Shown here piece by piece: positions 7,172 to 14,704 of a stretch of 32,658 nt of DNA. The number at the start of each line of letters is the position of its first letter. Position 1 is the stretch's first letter. Below the pieces are notes generated by a model. It saw nothing but the letters and a program-made list of their open reading frames with translations, was not told the origin of the DNA and made no database searches. The position numbers and the translations under genes are program-made. Source of the stretch: Bifidobacteriaceae bacterium (GTDB taxonomy: Bacteria > Actinomycetota > Actinomycetes > Actinomycetales > WQXJ01); contig JAIROU010000314.1 in NCBI GenBank assembly GCA_031257375.1, positions 1 to 32,658 on the forward strand. The letters run 5' to 3'.

Positions 7172-10100
7172 ATGAGGCAACTGAAACGGACAGGGAAGCT
7201 CGCGGCGCTGTGCTGCGCGGCGGCGCTGGGCGCCGCGGGCGCGCTGGTGTCGGCGGGGGGCGGGGCGCCACTGGCGGCGCACGCCGAGGAGCCGGACGGC
7301 GAGTGGGAGCAGGTGTCGGCGATCCTGGACGCCTACCCGGGGGTGTACACCAGTACGACTAGGATTGCGACAGCCTGGGACACAGATATGGCTCCGGATG
7401 GCCCGCAGTTGGGTAACGGCACGGTGTTGGCGTTTATGGCGGAGCATGACGACGCCCAGAATCTGCACATCTCGCGGACGGATCTTTGGGATGGCGCGCG
7501 CTATAGGACTTTCGGGGGTCTGAGGTTCAAGGCGACGAACACGGCCTCGCCGGCCACCGAGTTCCGCTACGAGCAGGACGAGAAGAACGCCGAGATCTCG
7601 GCGTGGAACACGCGCGGGTTCAAGACGGTGTCTTACCTGTCGGCGGCGGAGAACTTGATTGTGACGGAGATCGAGAATCTGCGTGATGAGGCGATCGGGA
7701 TGGAGGTGTCGGCGTACACGGCGAACGCCAACACCGCCTCTTCGGTGGACGGCGAGGTGTTGGTGGCGACGAAGGCGGCGGTGACCGATACCTATAACGC
7801 GGGCGCCACCTCGTGGGCCGGGTGGACCGTGAACGCGGCCTTGGCCGCCAAGGTGGTCAGCGGCGCGGACAATGTGATCGTGTCTTCGTCGGGTTCGTGG
7901 GCGACGGCGAGTTTCTCTATCGAGCCCAGTGGGAAGGCTGTCTTGGTCGCGGCGGTGGAGGGCGGCAAACAGGACGGCACCGCGAACACGATGGACGCGG
8001 CGACCGCGGCCGCCAAGGCGAGGGTCGCGGCCAGGAGCAATTCCGAGGCGTTGGCCCAGGCCAAACAGGCGCACCGGGACTGGTGGAAGGATTGGTGGCT
8101 GGCCTCGTTCATCGACATCGAGGACCCGTTGGTGGAGCGGTTCTATTACGGGGAGCTGTACAGCCTGGGGTGCATGACGAACGCTTCGAGCGAGAACTCG
8201 GCCGGCCTGGCGGTGGGCTTGTTCCCGTGGACGGCCAACAACGCGCCGGGCTGGCAGGGCGACTACACGTTGAACGGCGACGTGCAACGGCAGTTGCACC
8301 CGTTGACCTCGGCCAACCGGACGCAGGGCCTTGAGAGCTGGTTGAACGTGGTCAAGGATTTTTGGCCGCAGGCGCAGGCGCTCGCGGCGGACGCCGCGTC
8401 TTTGAACAACCTCGCGGGGAACGGCGGGCGGCCGCACTTCACCCAGGGGATCGCGGACGCCGCGATGTTCCCGGTGCACATCGGCCCGTGGGGCGCGACG
8501 ACCGAGACCTGGGCGGACAGGTACTGGGGCCAGCCGGCCATGGCGAGTTTCGCGTTGATGCCGCTGATCCGGTGGGCCCAGGGGACGTGGGATCCCGACC
8601 TGCTGGCGGAGTTGTATCCGATGGTGCGGGATGTGGCGGTGTTCTGGGAGAACTGGGTTGTCCTGCAGAACGGCAAGTACGTGGTCTACGGCGCCACCTA
8701 TGAAAACCACCGGGGGAAAAACACGGTGCTAGACGTGGACGCGGCCGAGTACATCTTGGAGAACGCGATCACGGCCGCCGGCCTGCTCGGGCTCGACGAG
8801 GAGAAGATCCCGGTCTGGCAGAACATTTTGGACAACATGAGCCCTACGCCGACGTTCTTGTACAACGGGAAGGAGGTCGTCGCGGAGATGGACGGCCTGT
8901 CCCAGTCGGCCACGGGAAACACGTTCTTGCCGGACAACCCGGTGCCGCTGCAGTCGGCGTATTTCTTCGACGCGGTCGGGATGGGCGAGCCGGAAGAGGT
9001 CAAGGCCAAGTACGTCAACTGGCTCGACCTGAGACTTGCCCAGGTCAACCACTACCGGGGGTTGAACGCGGCCGTGCGGGTCGGTTACGACATCGACAAG
9101 GTGTTCACGGCGTTGAAGAACAACATTTTGACCGTGACTCCGAGCAACTGGTACGGGTTGCGGGGGAACAACACGGCCGGGGACGTGGCGTTGGCGGCGA
9201 ACGTGTCCGTGGTCAACGACGCGTTGTTGCAGGGCAACGAGGGGTATTTGAACATCTTCGCCAACTGGTATAACGACCAGGCGGCGAGTTTCACCCGGTT
9301 GCGGGCGAACGGCGGGTTCGTGGTGTCCGCGGCGCAGAACTCCAGGGGAAAGGTGACGTCGGCGTCGGTGCTGTCCGAGCAGGGCGTGGACGCGGCCGTG
9401 CTGAACCCGTGGGAGGGTTACACGCTGGCCGTCCAGGACTCGGCCGGCGATCCGGTGGAGGTGGAGAAGCTGTACACCAACTCGATCGGGACGGTGTACG
9501 GGTTCGCCACTGAGGCCGGCGAGACGTACCAGCTGGTCCGCGGCGAGCTGACGGAGCCGACGTTCGCCCTGGCGGAGGCGTCGCTTTCCCTGGCGCGCGG
9601 CTCGGTGGGCGAGCTGACCGTGGCGACGAACCTGGACTACGAGGACGACGGCATCGTCTGGTCCTCGGACAACACCGGGGTGGCGTTGGTCGGCCGGGGC
9701 GGATCGGTCACGGCGGTGGGCGCCGGGGTGGCCACCATCACCGCGACCCATGTGGGTTCCGGCCTGTCCGCGTCCTGCGTTGTCGAGGTCAATAGCCTGC
9801 CCGAAACTCTCGACGTGGCTCGCTACAAGACAGCCTGGGCGTCCAGCGAGCACGAGAGCTTCGTGGCGAGCAGGGCTGTGCAGGGTGTTTGGGACATCGG
9901 CTACGAAGGTTGGGTCTCGACCCATGCCGACTTCGCGGCTGTCCCCCAAAGGTGGATCGCGGTCGACCTGGGCCGGGATTACACGATCATACGATGGGTG
10001 ACGGGGCTGCATGGGCTCGCAGCAGGCAAAACCACCGATTGGAACTACAAGGACGCCGAGAACGTGGGCACCTATCGCCTGCAGGTCAGCCCGAACGGCG

Positions 10101-10867
10101 AGGACGGCTGGCAGGACGTGGCCGTGAAGGAGAACCCGAAGGGGAACGCCGTCAGCGGCTTCAGCATCGACCTGGACGAGCCCGTGAGGGGACGGTACTT
10201 CCGGATCCTGGTGGACTACACCAACCATCTGCCCGATCCGAACGGGTGGGCCGGCGGGTACGCGCGGGTGGGCCAGTTCGAGTTGTACGCGGCGTCGGCC
10301 GTTCTCGAGTTTAACGTCGCTTCGGTGGATCCGGTGGCGGGTGTCGAGGTCGCGGCCGGCACGCCGTTCGCAGACCTGGGGTTGCCGTCGCATGTGAGCG
10401 TGGTCCTGTCGACCGGGAACCGGGCGAATGTGCCGGTCGAGTGGGACGAGGACTCTTACGACGGGTCTGCGGCCGGCTCCTCCACGGTGACGGGCGCGTT
10501 GACGGTGGCCGGTTTGCTGGCCAACCCGGATGAGCTGACTGCCTCGGTCGAGGTCGAGGTGGTTGGCAGCGCCGTCGAGCCGTTGTCGTTGTCGCCGACG
10601 GCGGTGGCGCGGTGCGCGGCGGGCAAGGCGCAGGTGTCGGTGGTGGTCAAGAACACCGACACTGTGGCGGCGGCGGTGTCCTTCACGACTGATTTTGGGT
10701 CGGCGTCGTTCGCGTCGGTGGCGAACGGGAAGTCGGCGTCGAAGGCGTTCGTGATCCGGGCCACCTCGGTGGAGGCCGGGACCGTCACGGTGACCGGCGA
10801 AACCCCCGACGGCGCCAAGGCGGCATCGCACGAAGTCGCCTACACGGGCATCGACTGCGCGCCGTGA
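7172..10867 (+). CDS. Secreted multidomain GH95-like glycosidase
   Basis: Encodes 1231 residues; ATG 7172 follows a purine-rich AAAGG/AAGGA region. A Sec signal peptide is clear (charged MRQLKRTGK, hydrophobic core, AHA cleavage after residue 38). Residues ~45-790 look like a GH95-type catalytic region: an N-terminal beta-domain (QLGNGTVLAFMAEHDDAQN) and an (alpha/alpha)6 barrel (NNAPGWQGDYTLNGDVQ, FPVHIGPWG, YGATYENHRGKN). GH95 members are alpha-L-fucosidases or alpha-L-galactosidases. Then come a Big_2-like domain (~793-873), an F5/8C/CBM32-like carbohydrate-binding domain (~876-1041, ending YARVGQFELY), a Big_4-like domain (~1046-1130) and a C-terminal Ig-like module with one Cys near each end. 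No LPXTG anchor is present, so it may be released or held by the neighbouring surface proteins. Family is moderately sure; GH65-like relatives are the alternative. Confidence 0.72.
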   Translation: MRQLKRTGKLAALCCAAALGAAGALVSAGGGAPLAAHAEEPDGEWEQVSAILDAYPGVYTSTTRIATAWDTDMAPDGPQLGNGTVLAFMAEHDDAQNLHISRTDLWDGARYRTFGGLRFKATNTASPATEFRYEQDEKNAEISAWNTRGFKTVSYLSAAENLIVTEIENLRDEAIGMEVSAYTANANTASSVDGEVLVATKAAVTDTYNAGATSWAGWTVNAALAAKVVSGADNVIVSSSGSWATASFSIEPSGKAVLVAAVEGGKQDGTANTMDAATAAAKARVAARSNSEALAQAKQAHRDWWKDWWLASFIDIEDPLVERFYYGELYSLGCMTNASSENSAGLAVGLFPWTANNAPGWQGDYTLNGDVQRQLHPLTSANRTQGLESWLNVVKDFWPQAQALAADAASLNNLAGNGGRPHFTQGIADAAMFPVHIGPWGATTETWADRYWGQPAMASFALMPLIRWAQGTWDPDLLAELYPMVRDVAVFWENWVVLQNGKYVVYGATYENHRGKNTVLDVDAAEYILENAITAAGLLGLDEEKIPVWQNILDNMSPTPTFLYNGKEVVAEMDGLSQSATGNTFLPDNPVPLQSAYFFDAVGMGEPEEVKAKYVNWLDLRLAQVNHYRGLNAAVRVGYDIDKVFTALKNNILTVTPSNWYGLRGNNTAGDVALAANVSVVNDALLQGNEGYLNIFANWYNDQAASFTRLRANGGFVVSAAQNSRGKVTSASVLSEQGVDAAVLNPWEGYTLAVQDSAGDPVEVEKLYTNSIGTVYGFATEAGETYQLVRGELTEPTFALAEASLSLARGSVGELTVATNLDYEDDGIVWSSDNTGVALVGRGGSVTAVGAGVATITATHVGSGLSASCVVEVNSLPETLDVARYKTAWASSEHESFVASRAVQGVWDIGYEGWVSTHADFAAVPQRWIAVDLGRDYTIIRWVTGLHGLAAGKTTDWNYKDAENVGTYRLQVSPNGEDGWQDVAVKENPKGNAVSGFSIDLDEPVRGRYFRILVDYTNHLPDPNGWAGGYARVGQFELYAASAVLEFNVASVDPVAGVEVAAGTPFADLGLPSHVSVVLSTGNRANVPVEWDEDSYDGSAAGSSTVTGALTVAGLLANPDELTASVEVEVVGSAVEPLSLSPTAVARCAAGKAQVSVVVKNTDTVAAAVSFTTDFGSASFASVANGKSASKAFVIRATSVEAGTVTVTGETPDGAKAASHEVAYTGIDCAP

Positions 10868-10885
10868 CCTGAAGACAGGAGGTCT

Positions 10886-10922
10886 GGCCCGGCCCGGCGG
10901 GAAGAGAACGCTGGGCCGGGCC
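10886..10922 (+). terminator. GC hairpin after the GH95-like gene
   Basis: GGCCCGGCCC (10886-10895) and GGGCCGGGCC (10913-10922) can form a 10-bp stem with a 17-nt loop, 18 bp after the stop codon. It lacks a U-tract, as is common in GC-rich actinobacteria, so it is a likely but unproven terminator or mRNA stabiliser. Confidence 0.5.
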
Positions 10923-10931
10923 GGGGTTGGG

Positions 10932-10947
10932 TCAATCAATCAATCAA
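10932..10947. repeat. Four TCAA tandem repeats
   Basis: TCAA occurs four times in a row between the hairpin and the WxL-like gene. It may be prone to copy-number change, but nothing shows a function. Confidence 0.6.
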
Positions 10948-11014
10948 CGGGGGGTCGGTCGCCATCGGGGCGGCGGGCCTGGCAATTTTAGTCAATAGAG
11001 AAAGGGAGTTGGAT

Positions 11015-11692
11015 ATGAGGAAGAGTGTCGGAAGGTTCGCGGCTGCGGCTGTGGGCGCTTTCTTGATGGTCGGCGGCGCGGGGGCGGCGTTCGCTGAGGA
11101 TCAAGTCGGTGACGACGCCGAGAAGCCGGTGCGGGTGGTGATCTCGCCGCAGGCCGAGCCGCCGTGCGAGTCGGGGACCTTGTCTCTGTCAGTGGACACG
11201 GCGCTGGTGGATTTGCTGGAGGAGCAGGCGGACGAGCCGACTGATCCGCGCTACAACGCCGCGCTGCCTTCGGATGAGCGCTGGTTCATCGAGAAGATCG
11301 AGGAGGTTGTGGTCGAGGACACCCGTTGCGCGGAGCAGATCGGCGAGGGTGTGTTCTGGTCGGTGCAGGGCGTCGCGACGGACTTCGCGGGCTCGGGGAC
11401 GGCGCTGGGTGAGACGATCTCGCCGCAGAAGCTGGGTTGGGAGCCTGCCGTGCTGGACGACACGACCGGCTTGGTGGTCGATGGCGGCGCGATCGACTCG
11501 CACAACGACGGGCCTGGCCTGGAGGGCCTGCTCGGCCGGGAGATCATGTACCAGGTGAACTCGTCCTCGGACGACGAGGATTTGCTGGAGCAGGATGTGT
11601 GGACGGCTGAGGCGCTGCTGCGGCTGAAGGTGGACGATACGGTGGTGCCGGGGACGTACCTGGCGACGCTGAAGATCGGCCTGTTCGAGTAG
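11015..11692 (+). CDS. Secreted WxL-like surface protein
   Basis: Encodes 225 residues. ATG 11015 has AAAGGGAG six bases upstream; the in-frame TTG at 11009 is less likely. The signal peptide is typical, with predicted cleavage after AFA (residue 27). The mature protein is acidic with two Cys (EPPCESG and DTRCAEQ) that could pair. WSVQGVATDF, then LGWEPAV, and the terminal GTYLATLKIGLFE follow the order of conserved segments in WxL-type domains (tryptophan motif, SDF-like segment, terminal GTYxxTLxxxL). WxL domains of Firmicutes bind cell walls non-covalently. The next gene encodes a DUF916-like protein, the usual WxL partner, which strengthens the call. It may hold the preceding glycosidase or other factors at the surface. 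It is divergent, so family membership needs a profile search. Confidence 0.6.
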   Translation: MRKSVGRFAAAAVGAFLMVGGAGAAFAEDQVGDDAEKPVRVVISPQAEPPCESGTLSLSVDTALVDLLEEQADEPTDPRYNAALPSDERWFIEKIEEVVVEDTRCAEQIGEGVFWSVQGVATDFAGSGTALGETISPQKLGWEPAVLDDTTGLVVDGGAIDSHNDGPGLEGLLGREIMYQVNSSSDDEDLLEQDVWTAEALLRLKVDDTVVPGTYLATLKIGLFE

Positions 11693-11722
11693 GTTCTGGT
11701 TGACGGCCGCCCGGGGGCGGTG

Positions 11723-13042
11723 ATGCAGGGGGGCTGGGCTCGCGCCGCCGCCGCGACAGCGGCGGCGGCGTTGGCCTGCGCCCTGGCGCCCGCGCCCGCG
11801 GTGGCCGCGCCGGACTCGGCCGCCGGAGCGGCGGCCGGTCGGGGGCCTGTGGCCGTGGATTTGGCGGCGGCGGATGGTGAGACCCCGGACCCCTCGGCAT
11901 CGTCGGGCGGCGCGGGCGGCGCCGACGGGTCGGGCCGGGTGCGTTGGTCGGTGGCCCCGGCCGGGCCGGACGGGCGGCCGGACGGTCGGCGTTGGTTCGA
12001 GTTGGCGCTGGAGCCGGGGGAGCGGGCGGAGGAGTCGCTGGCGGTGACGAACCTGTCGGACCGGCCGGTGGTGTTTGGCTTGGAGGCCGCCGACGGGTTC
12101 TTCAACGAGGGCGGCCGTTTCGGGATGGCGTTCGACGCCGAGAGTTCGGTCGGCGCCGGCCGGTGGGTCGGCGTGCGGGGGGAGGTGGAGGTCGGCGCGG
12201 GCGAGACGGTGGCGGTGCCGTTCTGGGTGGATGTCCCGGCCAACGCCGAGCCCGGCGACTGGGCGGCTGGGATCGCGGCGGTGTTGGAGGCCGGGGCCGG
12301 CGGCGGCGAGACCGGGGTGGGGATCGCGTCGCGGGTCGGGGTCAGGGTGTTGGTGCGGGTGTCGGGCGAACTGGCGCCGTCGCTGCGGGTCAGCGGGCTG
12401 GAGGCGTCCTACGTTGGAGTCTGGGACCTGCGCCGGCCGGGGTCGGTGGCGGCCGGGTTTGACCTGGTCAACACCGGCAACACGCGCTTGACTGTGACGG
12501 GGCGGGTGTCCGCCGGGGGCGGCGCCGCGGCCCTGTTCCCGGCCGAGGGGGAGCCGGCCTTGGAGTTGTGGCCGGGCGCGTCGCGCCGCGTCGAGGTGGC
12601 GCTGGACGGGGTCTGGCCCAAGTTCCGGGTGCCGGTGGTGGTGGAGGCGGACCCGGTGGCGGTGTTGACGGCATCGGGCGGCACGGCCCCCGAGGTGGCG
12701 CCGGTGGCGGCCGAGGCGACGGTCTGGGCGGTGCCGTGGCCGCACTTGGCGCTGGCGGGCGGCCTGGCGTTGCTGGTCGGGGCGCTGGTGGCGCGCCGGG
12801 CCCGCTCCAGGCGGCGGACCCAGGCGCTGGTGGCGCGAGCCCGCGCCGAGGGCGCGGCCGCCGCCCTGGCCGGCGCGCAGGCCGGCGCGCAGGCTGGTGG
12901 CGGACCCGCCGGAGGTCTCCGCCGGGCCGGGGCGGCGCCTGGCGTTTCCGCCGCCGCCGACCCGTTGGCGCAGGCGTTCGCGCCGACGGCGCGCAAGCGC
13001 AAGCAGGACAGAGCGGCGCGACCAAAACGCGGAGAGGCCTGA
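11723..13042 (+). CDS. DUF916-like (WxL-interacting) membrane-anchored surface protein
   Basis: Encodes 439 residues from ATG 11723 (GTG 11720 is equally possible). An Ala-rich signal peptide ends near residue 30. RWFELALEPGERAEESLAVTNLSD and VPFWVDVPANAEPGDWAAGI are typical of DUF916 immunoglobulin-like domains (about 70-210), and a second beta-sandwich follows (AAGFDLVNTGNTRLTVTGRV). A membrane helix at about 341-358 is followed by an Arg-rich stop-transfer sequence and a cytoplasmic tail rich in Ala, Arg and Lys. In Firmicutes such proteins link WxL proteins to peptidoglycan or host ligands. It starts 30 bp after the WxL-like gene, so the two are probably one operon. Architecture is clear, the exact ligand unknown. 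Confidence 0.72.
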   Translation: MQGGWARAAAATAAAALACALAPAPAVAAPDSAAGAAAGRGPVAVDLAAADGETPDPSASSGGAGGADGSGRVRWSVAPAGPDGRPDGRRWFELALEPGERAEESLAVTNLSDRPVVFGLEAADGFFNEGGRFGMAFDAESSVGAGRWVGVRGEVEVGAGETVAVPFWVDVPANAEPGDWAAGIAAVLEAGAGGGETGVGIASRVGVRVLVRVSGELAPSLRVSGLEASYVGVWDLRRPGSVAAGFDLVNTGNTRLTVTGRVSAGGGAAALFPAEGEPALELWPGASRRVEVALDGVWPKFRVPVVVEADPVAVLTASGGTAPEVAPVAAEATVWAVPWPHLALAGGLALLVGALVARRARSRRRTQALVARARAEGAAAALAGAQAGAQAGGGPAGGLRRAGAAPGVSAAADPLAQAFAPTARKRKQDRAARPKRGEA

Positions 13043-13185
13043 TTAGAGACATGAGCCGTGAGCGGGGCCCCCAACCCGCACCGGCCCGCCTCCCAGTGGC
13101 GCCGGCGGCCGTGCGTCCGGGACCGCGATCCGATCAGGGCGCCCCGCGAGCCGGTTGCTGGTCTGTTGGTGGGCGCGCGGCGGGG

Positions 13186-13428
13186 TCAGGGGCCGCGGAA
13201 GGGGTTGGTCACCCGCACGCCGCTGATGATCTGGCCGTCGTCCAAGTCCTCGGTCAGCAACCTGGCGCAGCCGGCGCTGGCGGCGGCCTCCACGATCAGC
13301 GCATCCCAGTAGTTGACCTGGTGCCGGATTGAGGTCTCGATGGCCGCGGCGACCTCTTGCGCGTAGGCCGCCCGGAGCCGGGCCGGCGCGAGCAGGTCAG
13401 CGGGGATGGACAGCGGCAGGTTCGTCAT
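13186..13428 (-). pseudogene. C-terminal fragment of a VapC-like PIN-domain toxin
   Basis: The last ~50 residues contain YWDALIVEAAASAGC and LLTEDLDDGQ followed by VRVTNPF, the usual C-terminal half of PIN-domain ribonucleases, including their late acidic residues. The N-terminal half with the first catalytic Asp (DTNVLVY-like) is absent; only about 25 unrelated residues precede the fragment from the ATG at 13428. No antitoxin gene is visible. It lies between the WxL-like pair and the ROK gene and is probably a leftover of a toxin-antitoxin locus. Confidence 0.7.
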
Positions 13429-13447
13429 CGGGTAAGTGTGGCGCGTG

Positions 13448-14704
13448 TTATGTGCGAGGACCCCGCGGGGCGCTTGATGTCTGAGGATCAGGGCTGCGAC
13501 CCCCCGCCAGGCGGGCGAAGCTGCTGTCCAGGACGGTGCAGGCGGCCCCAAAGGCCGCCACATCGACCCCGACCGTGGCGTCGCGGAGCTTCGGGTAGTC
13601 ACCAGGCGTCATACGGTACTCGGAGGTGTGCAGCTGTTCGGCCACCAGCGGCAGAAAGATGTCGCGAACCTCGTCCCACGACGGCCCGGCGAAGACGATC
13701 TCATCCAAATCGAGCACGTTGGTCAGCGTCACCATAGCGTCGCCGAGCAGGCGCCCCGCCCGCTCGAGCACCGTTTTCGCGGCCGGGGCGCCTGCGCGAC
13801 AGGCGCCGACCAGCGCCGCGAAACGGGTCACCGTGTCGCGGCCGGGTACGCTGAACCCCTCGGATTCCGCCTGTTTCAGCAGATAGCGGGGCGTCACCAG
13901 ATGCCCGAGGCTTTCAGAACGGCGCACGGGCGGCGCGCCGGCGCTCGGCACAATGATCGTGCCGCCGAAGCCTGCGTTGCCGGAGCGCCCCAGGAACGGC
14001 TCGCCGCCCAGCACCAGCCCGGTTCCGATGCCGGCGCCATAGATCACGAGAGCGAAATTGCGGGCCGGCTCGGCGCTGACCCAAACCTCGCCCGCGGCAG
14101 CGGCGTTGACGTCCATGTTCATGGTCACGGGAAGGCCGGTGGCGGCCGCCAGCGGTTCGCGCAGCGGCTCGTCCCCCCAGGTTGGGAGCAACGAAGGGAA
14201 ATGCAGGGAGCCGCGCTCGAGATCGACCGGACCAGGCGTCGCGAGCCCCACCCCCAGAATCAACGACGGGTCCACACCGGACGCCGCGATCACATCGCCG
14301 ATGGCGGTCGCCAGGTTGGCCACCAACCGTTCCGGCCGTTCCGCGCCGATGGTCGGGGCGGAACGGTGGGCCTTGACCTCTCCCGCCAGGTTGAGCACAA
14401 AGAAAGCGGAACTGGTCGGATCGAAGTAGGCGCCCACCGCGAACCGCGCGTCCGAGCGCAGCCGCAGCATCATGCGCGGCCTGCCGCGCCCGCGCGTCAC
14501 CAAGTCGGCTTCGGCGATGAGCCCCGCTTTGATCAGGTACCCCACGGCGTTGGAGACCGTCTGGTGGGCCAACCCGGTCCGGTGCGCCAACTCCGTCCGG
14601 CTGATGCCCTGGGGCGACATGCGGACCAGGCTCAGGATCACGCTCAGATTGAATTCCCCGACCGCGGGAAGGTTGATCCCGCGAAGGTCATCTGCGAGGC
14701 TCAC
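13448..14704 (-). CDS. ROK-family transcriptional repressor
   Basis: Encodes 418 residues. An N-terminal winged helix-turn-helix (about 18-80, SRTELAHRTGLAHQTVSNAV) is followed by a ROK sugar-kinase-like domain with GVGLATPGPVD and YGAGIGTGLVLGG. The GTG start at 14704 overlaps the TGA of the GH78-like gene (GTGA), so translation is coupled. ROK repressors usually sense a sugar or its phosphate and control the linked transport and hydrolase genes. The zinc-binding CxCGxxGCxE motif normally found after the GNAGFGG-type segment is missing and replaced by a Cys-free stretch (VRRSESLGHLVT), so ligand sensing or fold stabilisation may differ. It is the only regulator in the accessory block and the best candidate to bind the conserved boxes near 1130, 3860 and 23480. 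Confidence 0.88.
   Translation of the reverse strand: MSLADDLRGINLPAVGEFNLSVILSLVRMSPQGISRTELAHRTGLAHQTVSNAVGYLIKAGLIAEADLVTRGRGRPRMMLRLRSDARFAVGAYFDPTSSAFFVLNLAGEVKAHRSAPTIGAERPERLVANLATAIGDVIAASGVDPSLILGVGLATPGPVDLERGSLHFPSLLPTWGDEPLREPLAAATGLPVTMNMDVNAAAAGEVWVSAEPARNFALVIYGAGIGTGLVLGGEPFLGRSGNAGFGGTIIVPSAGAPPVRRSESLGHLVTPRYLLKQAESEGFSVPGRDTVTRFAALVGACRAGAPAAKTVLERAGRLLGDAMVTLTNVLDLDEIVFAGPSWDEVRDIFLPLVAEQLHTSEYRMTPGDYPKLRDATVGVDVAAFGAACTVLDSSFARLAGGRSPDPQTSSAPRGPRT

Noticed and set aside
14701-14704. Later ATG as start of the ROK protein
   Set aside because: The GTG at 14704 gives the full-length HTH and fits the repeated GTGA/ATGA overlap pattern of the operon.
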